Positions 57,184 to 64,000 of a DNA stretch of 64,000 bases are shown here, in pieces. The notes beneath the pieces were generated by a model, which saw only the letters and a program-made list of their open reading frames with translations, was not told the origin of the DNA and did no database searches. A program made the translations under genes and the position numbers. Positions within the stretch are counted from its first letter, which is position 1. The number at the start of each line of letters is the position of its first letter. The stretch is from Paractinoplanes abujensis (GTDB lineage Bacteria > Actinomycetota > Actinomycetes > Mycobacteriales > Micromonosporaceae): the NCBI RefSeq assembly GCF_014204895.1, contig NZ_JACHMF010000001.1, positions 8,618,001 to 8,682,000 of the forward strand, in the 5' to 3' direction.

Positions 57184-58202
57184 AGCCGGATCGCTTGACC
57201 GCTGCGCGCACTCTCCCGCGCGGCGTCGAGCACAGTCATGTTCCGTACGACGTCGGACGGCTCGACCGGCAGCGGCCCCTCACCCCGTACGGCCGCGGCG
57301 AACGCCGGGTAGAAAAGATCCCACCGGCCGCGCTCACTGCGTACGGGGGTGCCGTCGTCACCTCGGTAGATGCGGCCCCACGCGGACTCCGGCTCGACAC
57401 CCCACTCGTCGCCCAGCTCGGCGGGGCAGTGGCCGGCCTTGAGCGCCGCCTCCTGCCCGTCGACGTCGGTGATCACGAAGGTGCCGGTCGTGCCGGCCAC
57501 CCGGTAACGCGGGCCGGGGGCGCCCTGCCGCCAGCTGCCCCACAGGTGCGACTCGACGCCGTTCACGTGGTGCAGCGCGAGGAAGAAGTCGTCGTCGAGC
57601 TCGCCGCTGCCGCGGACCTCCGCGTACGCCCGGACGGCCGGCCCGTTGAGCAGCAGCGCCTGGTCGACCAGGTGCGAGCCGAAGTCGAGCAGGGTGCCGC
57701 CGCCGGCCGCGCCCGGTTTACGCTCGGGGGCCCAGCGCTCGAAGCGGGACTCGAACCGCCGGACCGTGCCGAACTGGCCGTCGTCGATCAGGCGCCGCAG
57801 TGTCCGGAAATCGGAGTCGTAACGCCGGTTCTGATAGACGCTCAGCAGCACGCCCTTGGCCTTGGCCGCGGCCACGACCTCCTTGGCCTTGTCAGCGGTC
57901 AGCGTGAACGGCTTGTCGACCACCACGTGCAGCCCGTGCTCGATCGCCTCGAGCGCGAGCTCGGCGTGCGTGGTGACCGGGGTGGAGATCGCCACCGCCT
58001 CGGCCCCGGCCTCCTTGAGCGCGGTGATCGAGTCGAACGCGGCCTGCGCAGGCAGGTTGGCCGCCAGTTCCCTGCGGCGCTCCTCGTTGGTGGTGACCAC
58101 GCCGAGAAACTCGATGTTCGCCGCGGCGGCGATCAGCGGGGCGTGGAAGATGCGCCCGCCTGAGCCGTAGCCGACCAGCCCGAACTTCACCGAGTCACTC
58201 AT
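57180..58202 (-). CDS. Gfo/Idh/MocA family oxidoreductase
   Basis: 340 residues. N-terminal Rossmann domain with KFGLVGYGSGGRIFHAPLI, then VAISTPVTTHAELALEAIEHG and VVVDKPFTLTADKA, containing the family EKP-type motif as DKP (catalytic Lys). The C-terminal alpha/beta domain includes GGGTLLDFGSHLVDQALLL with the conserved D-x-G-x-H. It oxidises or reduces a sugar or cyclitol with NAD(P). The start of YGSGGRIFHAP is typical of the YdgJ/IolW-like subgroup. Substrate unknown. Confidence 0.9.
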   Translation of the reverse strand: MSDSVKFGLVGYGSGGRIFHAPLIAAAANIEFLGVVTTNEERRRELAANLPAQAAFDSITALKEAGAEAVAISTPVTTHAELALEAIEHGLHVVVDKPFTLTADKAKEVVAAAKAKGVLLSVYQNRRYDSDFRTLRRLIDDGQFGTVRRFESRFERWAPERKPGAAGGGTLLDFGSHLVDQALLLNGPAVRAYAEVRGSGELDDDFFLALHHVNGVESHLWGSWRQGAPGPRYRVAGTTGTFVITDVDGQEAALKAGHCPAELGDEWGVEPESAWGRIYRGDDGTPVRSERGRWDLFYPAFAAAVRGEGPLPVEPSDVVRNMTVLDAARESARSGQAIRL

Positions 58203-58259
58203 TCCCGAAAGCCTGCCACACGCCCGCAGCTTGCTCGCCAGTGCCTCACGGCACCGCGG

Positions 58260-58460
58260 TCAGAAGAGTCCCGGAGCCTCGGTGGGCAACCCCGCTGCGC
58301 GTGCGACGTCAAACATCCGCTTGTCGTACGTGAGCAACGTGTCCAGGGCGTCACCGAGAATCTGAGCGCTGGCCACGTGGACGGCGTCGAGGGTGCGGAG
58401 GCCACCGGGAAGGCGAGCGGCCGCATCGCGCACCTCCTCGGTCAGCAGGATCTCGGTACG
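58260..58460 (-). pseudogene. C-terminal remnant of a VapC-type PIN-domain toxin
   Basis: Reading leftward, this frame gives RRTEILLTEEVRDAAARLPG then GLRTLDAVHVASAQILGDAL and TLLTYDKRMFDVARAAGLP, ending EAPGLF-stop at 58260. This is the C-terminal half of a PIN nuclease, with the conserved Asp of LRTLDAVH and of TYDKRM. The N-terminal half with the first catalytic Asp is missing and there is no start codon context. It overlaps the 3' end of the antitoxin remnant in another frame, so an internal deletion joined the two genes. Confidence 0.78.
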
Positions 58461-58567
58461 GCGATGACCTTGCCGTGGCGGGTGACCTCAATCGTCTCGC
58501 CCTGCTCGACGCGTGTGAACATGGCGCTCGGGTTGTAGGAGAACTCGCGAACCGAGACGGAGCTCAT
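58442..58567 (-). pseudogene. N-terminal part of a Phd/YefM-type antitoxin, truncated
   Basis: 41 codons from ATG 58567: MSSVSVREFSYNPSAMFTRV, then EQGETIEVTRHGKVIAV, the standard AbrB-independent Phd/YefM start that binds DNA. It then ends PRSC-stop, about half the usual length, without the toxin-binding tail. The following sequence, in another frame, is the toxin's C-terminal half. The surviving piece might still bind its operator. Confidence 0.72.
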
Positions 58568-58717
58568 CCGGTATCTCCCTGACGGGTGTGCTTACTTCAG
58601 TCGAATTGTACCTACAACGTGGGGCGACCCGGACCTAAGTGCGGGCTGTGATCCGCTCCTGTCGGATGAGTGACCGGTGCTCTCGCCGTACGCTTCTGAT
58701 GAGTCAACATTTGCCGC

Positions 58718-59542
58718 ATGAAGCCCGCACAGATGGAACGCACCCCGTTCGCCGACCTCGATCGGCAGCCGCGTGAGATGACCGCGATGCTGCTGGCCGC
58801 GCTGGAGGCGATGGGCCGCCACCCGGAGATCCGCCGGGTCCGGCGTACGGCGATGGACGCGCTCCGCCCCGCCCCGGGCTGGCGGGTGCTCGACGCGGGG
58901 TCCGGCGCGGGTGACGTGGCCCGCTGGATGGCCGGTGTGGTCGGCCCGGACGGTGAGGTGATCGCCCTGGACTATTCGGCGGCCACCATCGCGGCCGCGA
59001 TCGAGCGGCACGACGGCAGCAACGTGCGGTACACGACGGGTGACGTGTCGGCGATCGACCTGCCCGCGAACAGCGTCGACGGGGTCTGGTGCGAGCGGGT
59101 GCTGCAGCACGTCGACGACGCCGACCTGGCGATCGCCGAGCTGACCAGGGTGACCCGGCCCGGCGGGCGGATCTGCCTGATCGACACCGACTGGAGCTCG
59201 CTGGCTTTCGACGGGGTGCCCGCCCACCTGGCCCGCACGGTGGTGGCCGCCATGCACGGCCGGCTCACCCCGCGGCAGGTCGACATGGGTCGCACGCTGC
59301 GCCGCCGGCTGGTCGCCAAGGGGCTGCGCAACCTCAGCGCGACCCCGGTGACGTGCCTGTTCGGCGATCCGGCGTCGGCCGCGGTGGTGTTGCCCATGGT
59401 CAATCCGATGGTGCCCGAGCAGGCCTGGATGACGCCCCCCGGCGTACGGGACAAGTGGTTCTCGCACGTCGAGGAGGCGGGGGCGCGGGGCGATTTCCTG
59501 GCCGTGCTGACGATCTGGGCCGTCACCGGCACCGTCGCCTAG
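58718..59542 (+). CDS. Class I SAM-dependent methyltransferase
   Basis: 274 residues. Motif I is WRVLDAGSGAGDVARWMAG. Motif II is GEVIALDYSAATIAAAIE, then YTTGDVSAIDLPANSVDGVWCERVLQHVDD (in shorter runs) and RPGGRICLIDTDWSS. The layout resembles UbiE/arsenite-type small-molecule methyltransferases. The acceptor is unknown. The C-terminus overlaps the convergent membrane protein stop by 3 bp. The 115 bp upstream of it are not otherwise assigned. Confidence 0.88.
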   Translation: MKPAQMERTPFADLDRQPREMTAMLLAALEAMGRHPEIRRVRRTAMDALRPAPGWRVLDAGSGAGDVARWMAGVVGPDGEVIALDYSAATIAAAIERHDGSNVRYTTGDVSAIDLPANSVDGVWCERVLQHVDDADLAIAELTRVTRPGGRICLIDTDWSSLAFDGVPAHLARTVVAAMHGRLTPRQVDMGRTLRRRLVAKGLRNLSATPVTCLFGDPASAAVVLPMVNPMVPEQAWMTPPGVRDKWFSHVEEAGARGDFLAVLTIWAVTGTVA

Positions 59543-60201
59543 GACGGGACCCGCCGCCAGTACTGCTTCTTCTTGTCGTCGCGCACCACGAAACCCAGCC
59601 GGCCCAGTTCCTCCCGCAGTTCGCGCACGTCCTCGTCGTCGCCCGAGTTCAGGGCCTTCTGCCGGGCCGTGAAGACGGCGTCGGCGGCGTCCGGCACCTC
59701 GGGCAGCCGCGGAACCCAGCGCCGGTACGCCTCCAGGTAGGGATCCTGCTCGGCCCAGGCCACGCCGCGCGACCCGAACGCCGTGCGGAGCCGCTGGTGC
59801 GACAGGTGTGACGGCTCGCGGGCCAGTTCCTGACCGGTGCGGCCGAGCAGCACGAGCTGGTCGCGGTCGGGAAAGGCCACGGCGATGTCACCCCGGGGCA
59901 CCGCCCGCCGATGACCGGGCCGGGTCAGCACCACCTCCATCGACGTGATCCGCACGGTCAGCGACTCGGCGTCGACCAGCGCGGCGAAGATCAACCCGAT
60001 GATCAGCCCGACGCCGAGCGCGGCCACCAGGTCCCACGGCTCGGGCAGCCGCCGCACCAGCTCGAGCGGCCCACCGAACGGCAGCCGGTCGATCAGCAGC
60101 AGCACCCCCCACAGCAGGGCGGCGCCGAGCAGCGGCAGGCAGAGCCACACGAGCACCCGGCCCCACATCGGGGTGGGCACGGTCGTTTCCTGTTCCAGCA
60201 C
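59539..60201 (-). CDS. Two-TM membrane protein with C-terminal PH-like region (YqeB-like)
   Basis: About 220 residues from GTG 60201 (an ATG at 60168 is possible). Two membrane helices lie at about 12-38 (VLVWLCLPLLGAALLWGVLL) and 58-78 (LVAALGVGLIIGLIFAALV). The remainder, with LTVRITSMEVVLTRPGHRRA and FPDRDQLVLLGRTGQELARE, resembles a PH-like beta barrel, and the end carries LREELGRLGFVVRDDKKKQYWRR. I recall this as the actinobacterial YqeB family; function unknown. It is divergent from the histidine kinase gene. Confidence 0.7.
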   Translation of the reverse strand: MLEQETTVPTPMWGRVLVWLCLPLLGAALLWGVLLLIDRLPFGGPLELVRRLPEPWDLVAALGVGLIIGLIFAALVDAESLTVRITSMEVVLTRPGHRRAVPRGDIAVAFPDRDQLVLLGRTGQELAREPSHLSHQRLRTAFGSRGVAWAEQDPYLEAYRRWVPRLPEVPDAADAVFTARQKALNSGDDEDVRELREELGRLGFVVRDDKKKQYWRRVPS

Positions 60202-60309
60202 GCCACCGAGTCTTCCCCGGGCCTCGGCGGGCCGATACCGACTCGGGTCGACGTGGCGTAGACCAAAGTCGACTGCCCGCGCGTGCGCGCCGCCGGTAGC
60301 GTCGACGGC

Positions 60310-61413
60310 ATGAGGAGATGGCTGCTGGACGCGGCGGTGGCCCTGGCGGCCACCGGGCTCGGCACCTTCTTCATGACCAACTCCCTCTCGGAGGAGGGCG
60401 GGGCGCCGCTCGCGCTGGAAATCACCCTCGGTGCCCTGGCCGCCCTGGGGCTGGTCCTGTTCCGGCGCACCCGTCCCGTCACGCTCGCGCTGGTCCTGCT
60501 GCCTCTGGCCATCTTGTTCGCGATGCCCATGGGCGCCCTGCCGTTCGCGTTGTTCGCGGTCGGGCTCCATCGGCGGCCCTGGGTCGTGGCCGGCCTGACC
60601 ACGCTGCACGCCACACTGGTCGCGGTCATCTACCGGGCCGCGCTGGGCACGACCGACGTCTATTACGAGACCGTCCTGTTCCTGCTCCTGCTGCACGTCA
60701 GCGCGGTCGCGGCGGCGATGGTGACCCGCTCGCACCGTCAGCTGGTGGCGTCGTGGGCGGCCCGCGCCCGCGAGGCGGAGGAGGGGCAGCGGCTGCGCGT
60801 CGAGCAGGCCCGCCTGGCCGAGCGGGAGCGCCTGGCCCGCGAGATGCACGACGTGCTGGCCCATCGCATCTCGCTGCTCGCCGTGCACGCCGGGGCGTTG
60901 GAGGTGCGCCGGGAGTCCTCGGCCGAGGAGCAGCGGGCGGCCGGGGTGATCCGTGAATGCGCGTACGACGCCCTGGAGGATCTGCGCTCGGTGATCCATG
61001 TGCTGCGGGCTCCGACCGAGGATCAGCCCCAGCCCACGCTGGGTGACGTGCCGGCCCTGGTCGAGCAGTCACGGGTGGCCGGGGCCGAGGTCGGCCTGAC
61101 CCTGGACGGCGAGCAGGACGTGCCCGAGAGCGTGGGCCGGCACGCCTACCGGATCGTGCAGGAGGCGCTGACCAACGCGCGCAAACACGCGCCCGGCGCC
61201 CCGGTCGAGGTGGCCATCAGCGGCAGCGCCCGGCACGGGCTCGAGGTGGCCGTGCGGAACGCGTTGAAGGGCCAGGAGCCGAGCATGCCGGGTGCGGGGG
61301 CGGGGCTGACCGGGCTGCGGGAGAGGGTCGCGCTGGCCGGTGGGCGCATCGAGCACGGCCCGACGGCGGCCGGCGAGTTCCGTCTGCGAGCCTGGTTGCC
61401 GTGGCCACCGTAA
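60310..61413 (+). CDS. NarL-type sensor histidine kinase
   Basis: 367 residues from ATG 60310. Four or so N-terminal membrane segments (about 8-140) are followed by the phosphoacceptor helix ERERLAREMHDVLAHRISLLAVHAG with the conserved His of EMHDVLAH. The HATPase domain has YRIVQEALTNARKHAPGAPV (N box) and GAGAGLTGLRERVALAGG. It has no sensor domain outside the membrane, like DesK-type kinases. The gene overlaps the regulator gene by 13 bp, so the pair is translationally coupled. Confidence 0.92.
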   Translation: MRRWLLDAAVALAATGLGTFFMTNSLSEEGGAPLALEITLGALAALGLVLFRRTRPVTLALVLLPLAILFAMPMGALPFALFAVGLHRRPWVVAGLTTLHATLVAVIYRAALGTTDVYYETVLFLLLLHVSAVAAAMVTRSHRQLVASWAARAREAEEGQRLRVEQARLAERERLAREMHDVLAHRISLLAVHAGALEVRRESSAEEQRAAGVIRECAYDALEDLRSVIHVLRAPTEDQPQPTLGDVPALVEQSRVAGAEVGLTLDGEQDVPESVGRHAYRIVQEALTNARKHAPGAPVEVAISGSARHGLEVAVRNALKGQEPSMPGAGAGLTGLRERVALAGGRIEHGPTAAGEFRLRAWLPWPP

Positions 61414-62051
61414 AAGTCCTGCTCGTCGACGACGACGCCCTCGTACGGGCCGGGTTGACCATGATGCTCGGCGCGTTCGACGACCTTCAGGTGGTCGGGG
61501 CGATCGCCGACGGCACCGAGGTGGCCGCGGCCGTCAACTCGCACCGGCCCGACGTCGTGCTGATGGACATCCGGATGCCGGGTCTCGACGGGCTCACCGC
61601 CACCGAGAAGCTGCGCGAGCGCAAGGACCCGCCCGAGGTCATCGTGCTGACGACCTTCGACACCGACGAGCACGTGCTGCGGGCGCTGCGCGCCGGGGCG
61701 GGCGGTTTCCTGCTCAAGCACACCCCGCCGCGGGAGATCGCCGACGCCGTACGCCGGGTCGCGGGCGGGGAACCGATGATGTCGCCCGAGGTGCTGCGAA
61801 AAATGATCGGCCTGGTCTCCGGGGTCGGCGTCGATCCCAGCCGGGACCGGGCGCGCGCGGCCCTGCAGCGGCTCAGCCCGAGCGAGCGTGATGTCGCCGG
61901 GCTGATCGCCGAGGGCCGCACCAATCAGGAGATCGCGACGGAGCTGCTGATGAGCACCGCCACCGTCAAGGCGTACGTGTCCCGGATCTTCACGAAGCTG
62001 ACGCTGACGAACCGGGTGCAGATCGCCCTGCTGGTGCACGACGCCCGGTGA
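61401..62051 (+). CDS. NarL/LuxR-family response regulator
   Basis: 216 residues from GTG 61401. Receiver domain with VLLVDDDALV and phospho-acceptor Asp56 in VLMDIRMPG, and Lys in FLLKHTPP. The LuxR HTH is RLSPSERDVAGLIAEGRTN and STATVKAYVSRIFTKL. It is the cognate partner of the kinase just upstream. Its last 62 bp are overlapped on the other strand by the end of the GH130 gene. Confidence 0.93.
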   Translation: MATVKVLLVDDDALVRAGLTMMLGAFDDLQVVGAIADGTEVAAAVNSHRPDVVLMDIRMPGLDGLTATEKLRERKDPPEVIVLTTFDTDEHVLRALRAGAGGFLLKHTPPREIADAVRRVAGGEPMMSPEVLRKMIGLVSGVGVDPSRDRARAALQRLSPSERDVAGLIAEGRTNQEIATELLMSTATVKAYVSRIFTKLTLTNRVQIALLVHDAR

Positions 62052-63543
62052 CCTTGCGGCCGGTCGGCACCATCCGGGCCAGCAGCGCGTCCAGCGGCAT
62101 GCTGGCGAACCCGATCCGTACGTCGCTGGCCCCGTACGGCATCCAGAACCGCCCGTCGTGCACGAGCCCACCGCACGAGTAGAGCACGTTGGGCACGTAC
62201 CCCTCACGTTCGACGTCGTCCGGGTCGAGCAGGCCCTCGGGCAGGTCGGCCAGCACCTTGGACGGGTCCTCCAGGTCGAGCAGCATCGCGCCGATCGCGT
62301 ACCGCCGCATCGGGCCCACGCCGTGGGTGAGCACCAGCCAGCCGGCCTCGGTCTCGATCGGCGAGCCGCAGTTGCCGACCTGGATCAGATCCCAGCCCCG
62401 GTGCGGCATGAGCAGCGGCGCCGACAGCTGCCAGCGGTGCTGCTCGTCGCGGACGGCCAGGCCCAGCGTCTCGCCGTCGTTGCGGCACAGCGCCATCTTC
62501 TGCCCGTTGATGTAGCGCGGGAACAGCGCCACGCCCTTGTTGCGCGCGGCCGGCCCGCTCATCCGGGTCACCTCGAAGTGCCGCAGGTCGCGTGTGAAGA
62601 TCACCCGCCCCGAGATCTGCCGCCCGTCGTACGCGGTGTAGGTCGCCTGGTAGACGTGCCGGCCGTCGGGGTCGGTGACGCGCACGAACCGGGCGTCCTC
62701 CATGCCGTTGCTCTCGGCCGGGGTCGCGGGCCACATGACCCGCTGGTGCAGCGGCACCGCGCACGGGAACTGCAGCGCGTAGTCCTCGGAGACGACGTGC
62801 CGGATCCGGTCGATCGTCTCCTGCGCGTGCGGGCGGGCCAGCAGTTCGCCCGGCACGTGCGAGATGACGTCCTCGAACTCGACGTCGGTGAACCGCTCGG
62901 GCAGCACCGAGATCACGTACGAGGACGCCTCGTTGTCGATCTCGGCGTCGATCAGCGCCGCCGCCAGCTGGTTCTTCCAGTGTGTGGCGTCGACCCGCTG
63001 CCCGACCGTGAGCGGGCCGTCGCGGTCCTCCATCCGCAGCTGATCGCCGGGCCCGAGCACGGCGGAGCAGAACCCGATCGACGAGATGTGCCCCTCGCCG
63101 ATCTGGCGCAGGCTGATCGCCACCCGCAGCTCGCCCGGTTCGAGACCGGCCTGGTCGGGGTGCACGACCATCGACGGGTTGCACAGGGCAGCTGCCTCGA
63201 TGGCGAACTCGTGGCTGAAGTACGCCCCGATCAGCGTGCGCGCGGTCGGCGACAGCTCGATCTCGGGCGGCACCCGGTGCTGCACCAGGTCGTAGTGGTG
63301 CTGGAACGTGCCCAGCAGGTCGTGGTGGCGGCCGCCGAAGCGGGTCAGCACGTCGTCCAGCATGCGGCTGATCTCGTCCTCGTCGAGCTGCATGATGCGC
63401 TCGATCAGACGGCCGGCCCGGTTCTTGACGGTGTGCGAGTCCTCGCCCGGGACGAACAGCTTGATGACGACGCGTCGGCCATCCGGCTGCATGACGACGT
63501 CGTGCCTGATGATCGTGTCTTGTTTGTTCATGGTTGCGGTCAC
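61990..63543 (-). CDS. GH130-type glycoside phosphorylase (beta-mannoside phosphorylase-like)
   Basis: 517 residues from GTG 63543, which overlaps the preceding stop by GTGA; ATG 63531 is an alternative. Family signatures include GMEDARFVRVTD, YQATYTAYDG, GVALFPRYINGQKMALCRNDGE (in shorter runs), HRGWDLIQVGNCGSPIETEAGWLVLTHGVG and YSCGGLVHDGRFWMPYGASD. The conserved Asp in GMEDAR is the general acid region. The enzymes phosphorolyse beta-mannosides to mannose 1-phosphate. The long N-terminal extension (about 150 residues) places it in the larger GH130 subgroup. The last 20 residues (RAPAGRSAPGSS) are of low complexity and run 62 bp into the antisense of the response regulator gene. Confidence 0.88.
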   Translation of the reverse strand: MTATMNKQDTIIRHDVVMQPDGRRVVIKLFVPGEDSHTVKNRAGRLIERIMQLDEDEISRMLDDVLTRFGGRHHDLLGTFQHHYDLVQHRVPPEIELSPTARTLIGAYFSHEFAIEAAALCNPSMVVHPDQAGLEPGELRVAISLRQIGEGHISSIGFCSAVLGPGDQLRMEDRDGPLTVGQRVDATHWKNQLAAALIDAEIDNEASSYVISVLPERFTDVEFEDVISHVPGELLARPHAQETIDRIRHVVSEDYALQFPCAVPLHQRVMWPATPAESNGMEDARFVRVTDPDGRHVYQATYTAYDGRQISGRVIFTRDLRHFEVTRMSGPAARNKGVALFPRYINGQKMALCRNDGETLGLAVRDEQHRWQLSAPLLMPHRGWDLIQVGNCGSPIETEAGWLVLTHGVGPMRRYAIGAMLLDLEDPSKVLADLPEGLLDPDDVEREGYVPNVLYSCGGLVHDGRFWMPYGASDVRIGFASMPLDALLARMVPTGRKVTGRRAPAGRSAPGSSASAS

Positions 63544-64000
63544 GCTAGGCCGCCTGACGGTCGGGTCGCGCTCCGGGTCGCCAGCGTGCGGGCGTGCTGC
63601 AACGTGGAGACGAGCGCGAGGGTGGATTCGGCTCCTTGATTCACATTAGGGCCACTTACCGTCAGTCCGTCATAACATCCGCCGGTTAACGGGTCGTACA
63701 TCGGTTTCTGCCCGTCGTTGTCGCCCAGGAACCACGCGATCGCCCGGAACAGCTGCTCGTCCCAGCGGTCGTCGCCGGTGACCGCGGCCGCGGTGGCGCA
63801 GGCGTCGGCGGTCGCCGCGGCCTCGATCGGCTGCTGGTCGTAGCGGTGCTTGGGCACGCCGGGACGCCACCCGCCGACCGGCACGACCGACAGGTGCCCG
63901 TCGTGGTCCTGTTCGCGGCAGAGCCAGGCCAGCATCTTGAGCCCGGCCCGCAGCAGCGGCTCCTCGCCGAGCAGGTCGCCCGCCGCGATCAGCACCTCGG
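63540..64000 (-). CDS. C-terminal part of a six-hairpin-type carbohydrate enzyme (partial)
   Basis: The gene enters from beyond 64000 and ends at 63540. The visible 150 or so residues include EPLLRAGLKMLAWLCREQDHDGHLS and GGWRPGVPKHRYDQQPIEAA (in shorter runs), AIAWFLGDNDGQKPMYDPLTGGCYDGL and NVNQGAESTLALVSTLQHAR. The pattern of paired helices with GCYDGL and QGAEST matches the C-terminal helical-barrel domain seen with glycosyltransferases next to GH130 genes. The GTGA overlap shows coupling to the GH130 gene, so both probably handle one mannoside. The upstream domain is not visible. Confidence 0.7.
   Translation of the reverse strand, partial: EVLIAAGDLLGEEPLLRAGLKMLAWLCREQDHDGHLSVVPVGGWRPGVPKHRYDQQPIEAAATADACATAAAVTGDDRWDEQLFRAIAWFLGDNDGQKPMYDPLTGGCYDGLTVSGPNVNQGAESTLALVSTLQHARTLATRSATRPSGGLA

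Overview
This is a 64 kb, GC-rich (roughly 70% by eye) actinobacterial chromosome segment. Mycothiol-era enzymes, LacI, TetR, MarR and WYL regulators, streptogrisin-like protease, GH64 and GH87 enzymes, very short intergenic gaps, GTG starts and GTGA stop/start overlaps point to a filamentous soil actinomycete. The style resembles Actinoplanes and other Micromonosporaceae, but that placement is inference. No rRNA, tRNA, insertion sequence, phage or CRISPR array was seen. Both ends cut through genes.

Layout. 1-5.5 kb: a frameshifted EEP nuclease, a divergent MarR/hydrolase pair with two matching operators, a secreted GH71/99-like enzyme with a discoidin domain, two DnaA-box-like sites and an epimerase. 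5.5-11.9 kb: GNAT-APH-PrsW operon, two MFS transporters, a membrane protein and a DinB protein. 11.9-16.2 kb: cyclic-nucleotide-binding kinase, response-regulator/thioredoxin-reductase-like fusion and an NAD kinase-GNAT fusion. 16.4-20.2 kb: secreted S1 protease with ricin lectin, VOC protein, GH64 beta-1,3-glucanase with CBM2. 20.3-22.8 kb: MFS pump and WYL regulator sharing a perfect operator palindrome. 22.8-29 kb: three-gene operon (GCS2/ATP-grasp fusion, AsnB-like amidotransferase, S9 peptidase) that looks like a variant of the N-acetylglutaminylglutamine amide trio. 29-35.7 kb: CDP-paratose epimerase-like protein, bicarbonate transporter-carbonic anhydrase fusion, and a MarR cluster whose gene ends carry tandem duplications. 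35.7-38.8 kb: DedA, histidine kinase with a 230-residue Pro/Ala/Ser repeat tail, and NarL regulator, all translationally coupled or nearly so. 38.9-42 kb: PET-hydrolase/cutinase homologue, TetR, tryptophan 2,3-dioxygenase, YchJ-like protein. 42.1-54.1 kb: LacI regulator, sugar ABC transporter, GH13 glucosidase and two large secreted GH87 enzymes, forming a probable alpha-1,3-glucan utilisation locus. 54-64 kb: hydrolase, MFS/TetR pair, Gfo/Idh/MocA oxidoreductase, a collapsed vapBC-type module, methyltransferase, membrane protein, two-component system, GH130 phosphorylase and the 3' end of a hairpin-type carbohydrate enzyme.

How it works together. The secreted hydrolases (GH87 twice, GH71/99-like, GH64, S1 protease) cover alpha-1,3-glucan, beta-1,3-glucan and protein, the main polymers of fungal walls. 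The LacI-ABC-GH13 part would import and split the released oligosaccharides. The strongest leads for follow-up are that locus, the trio operon, the polyester-hydrolase homologue, the repeat-tailed kinase, and three independent tandem duplications that each sit on the 3' end of a gene.
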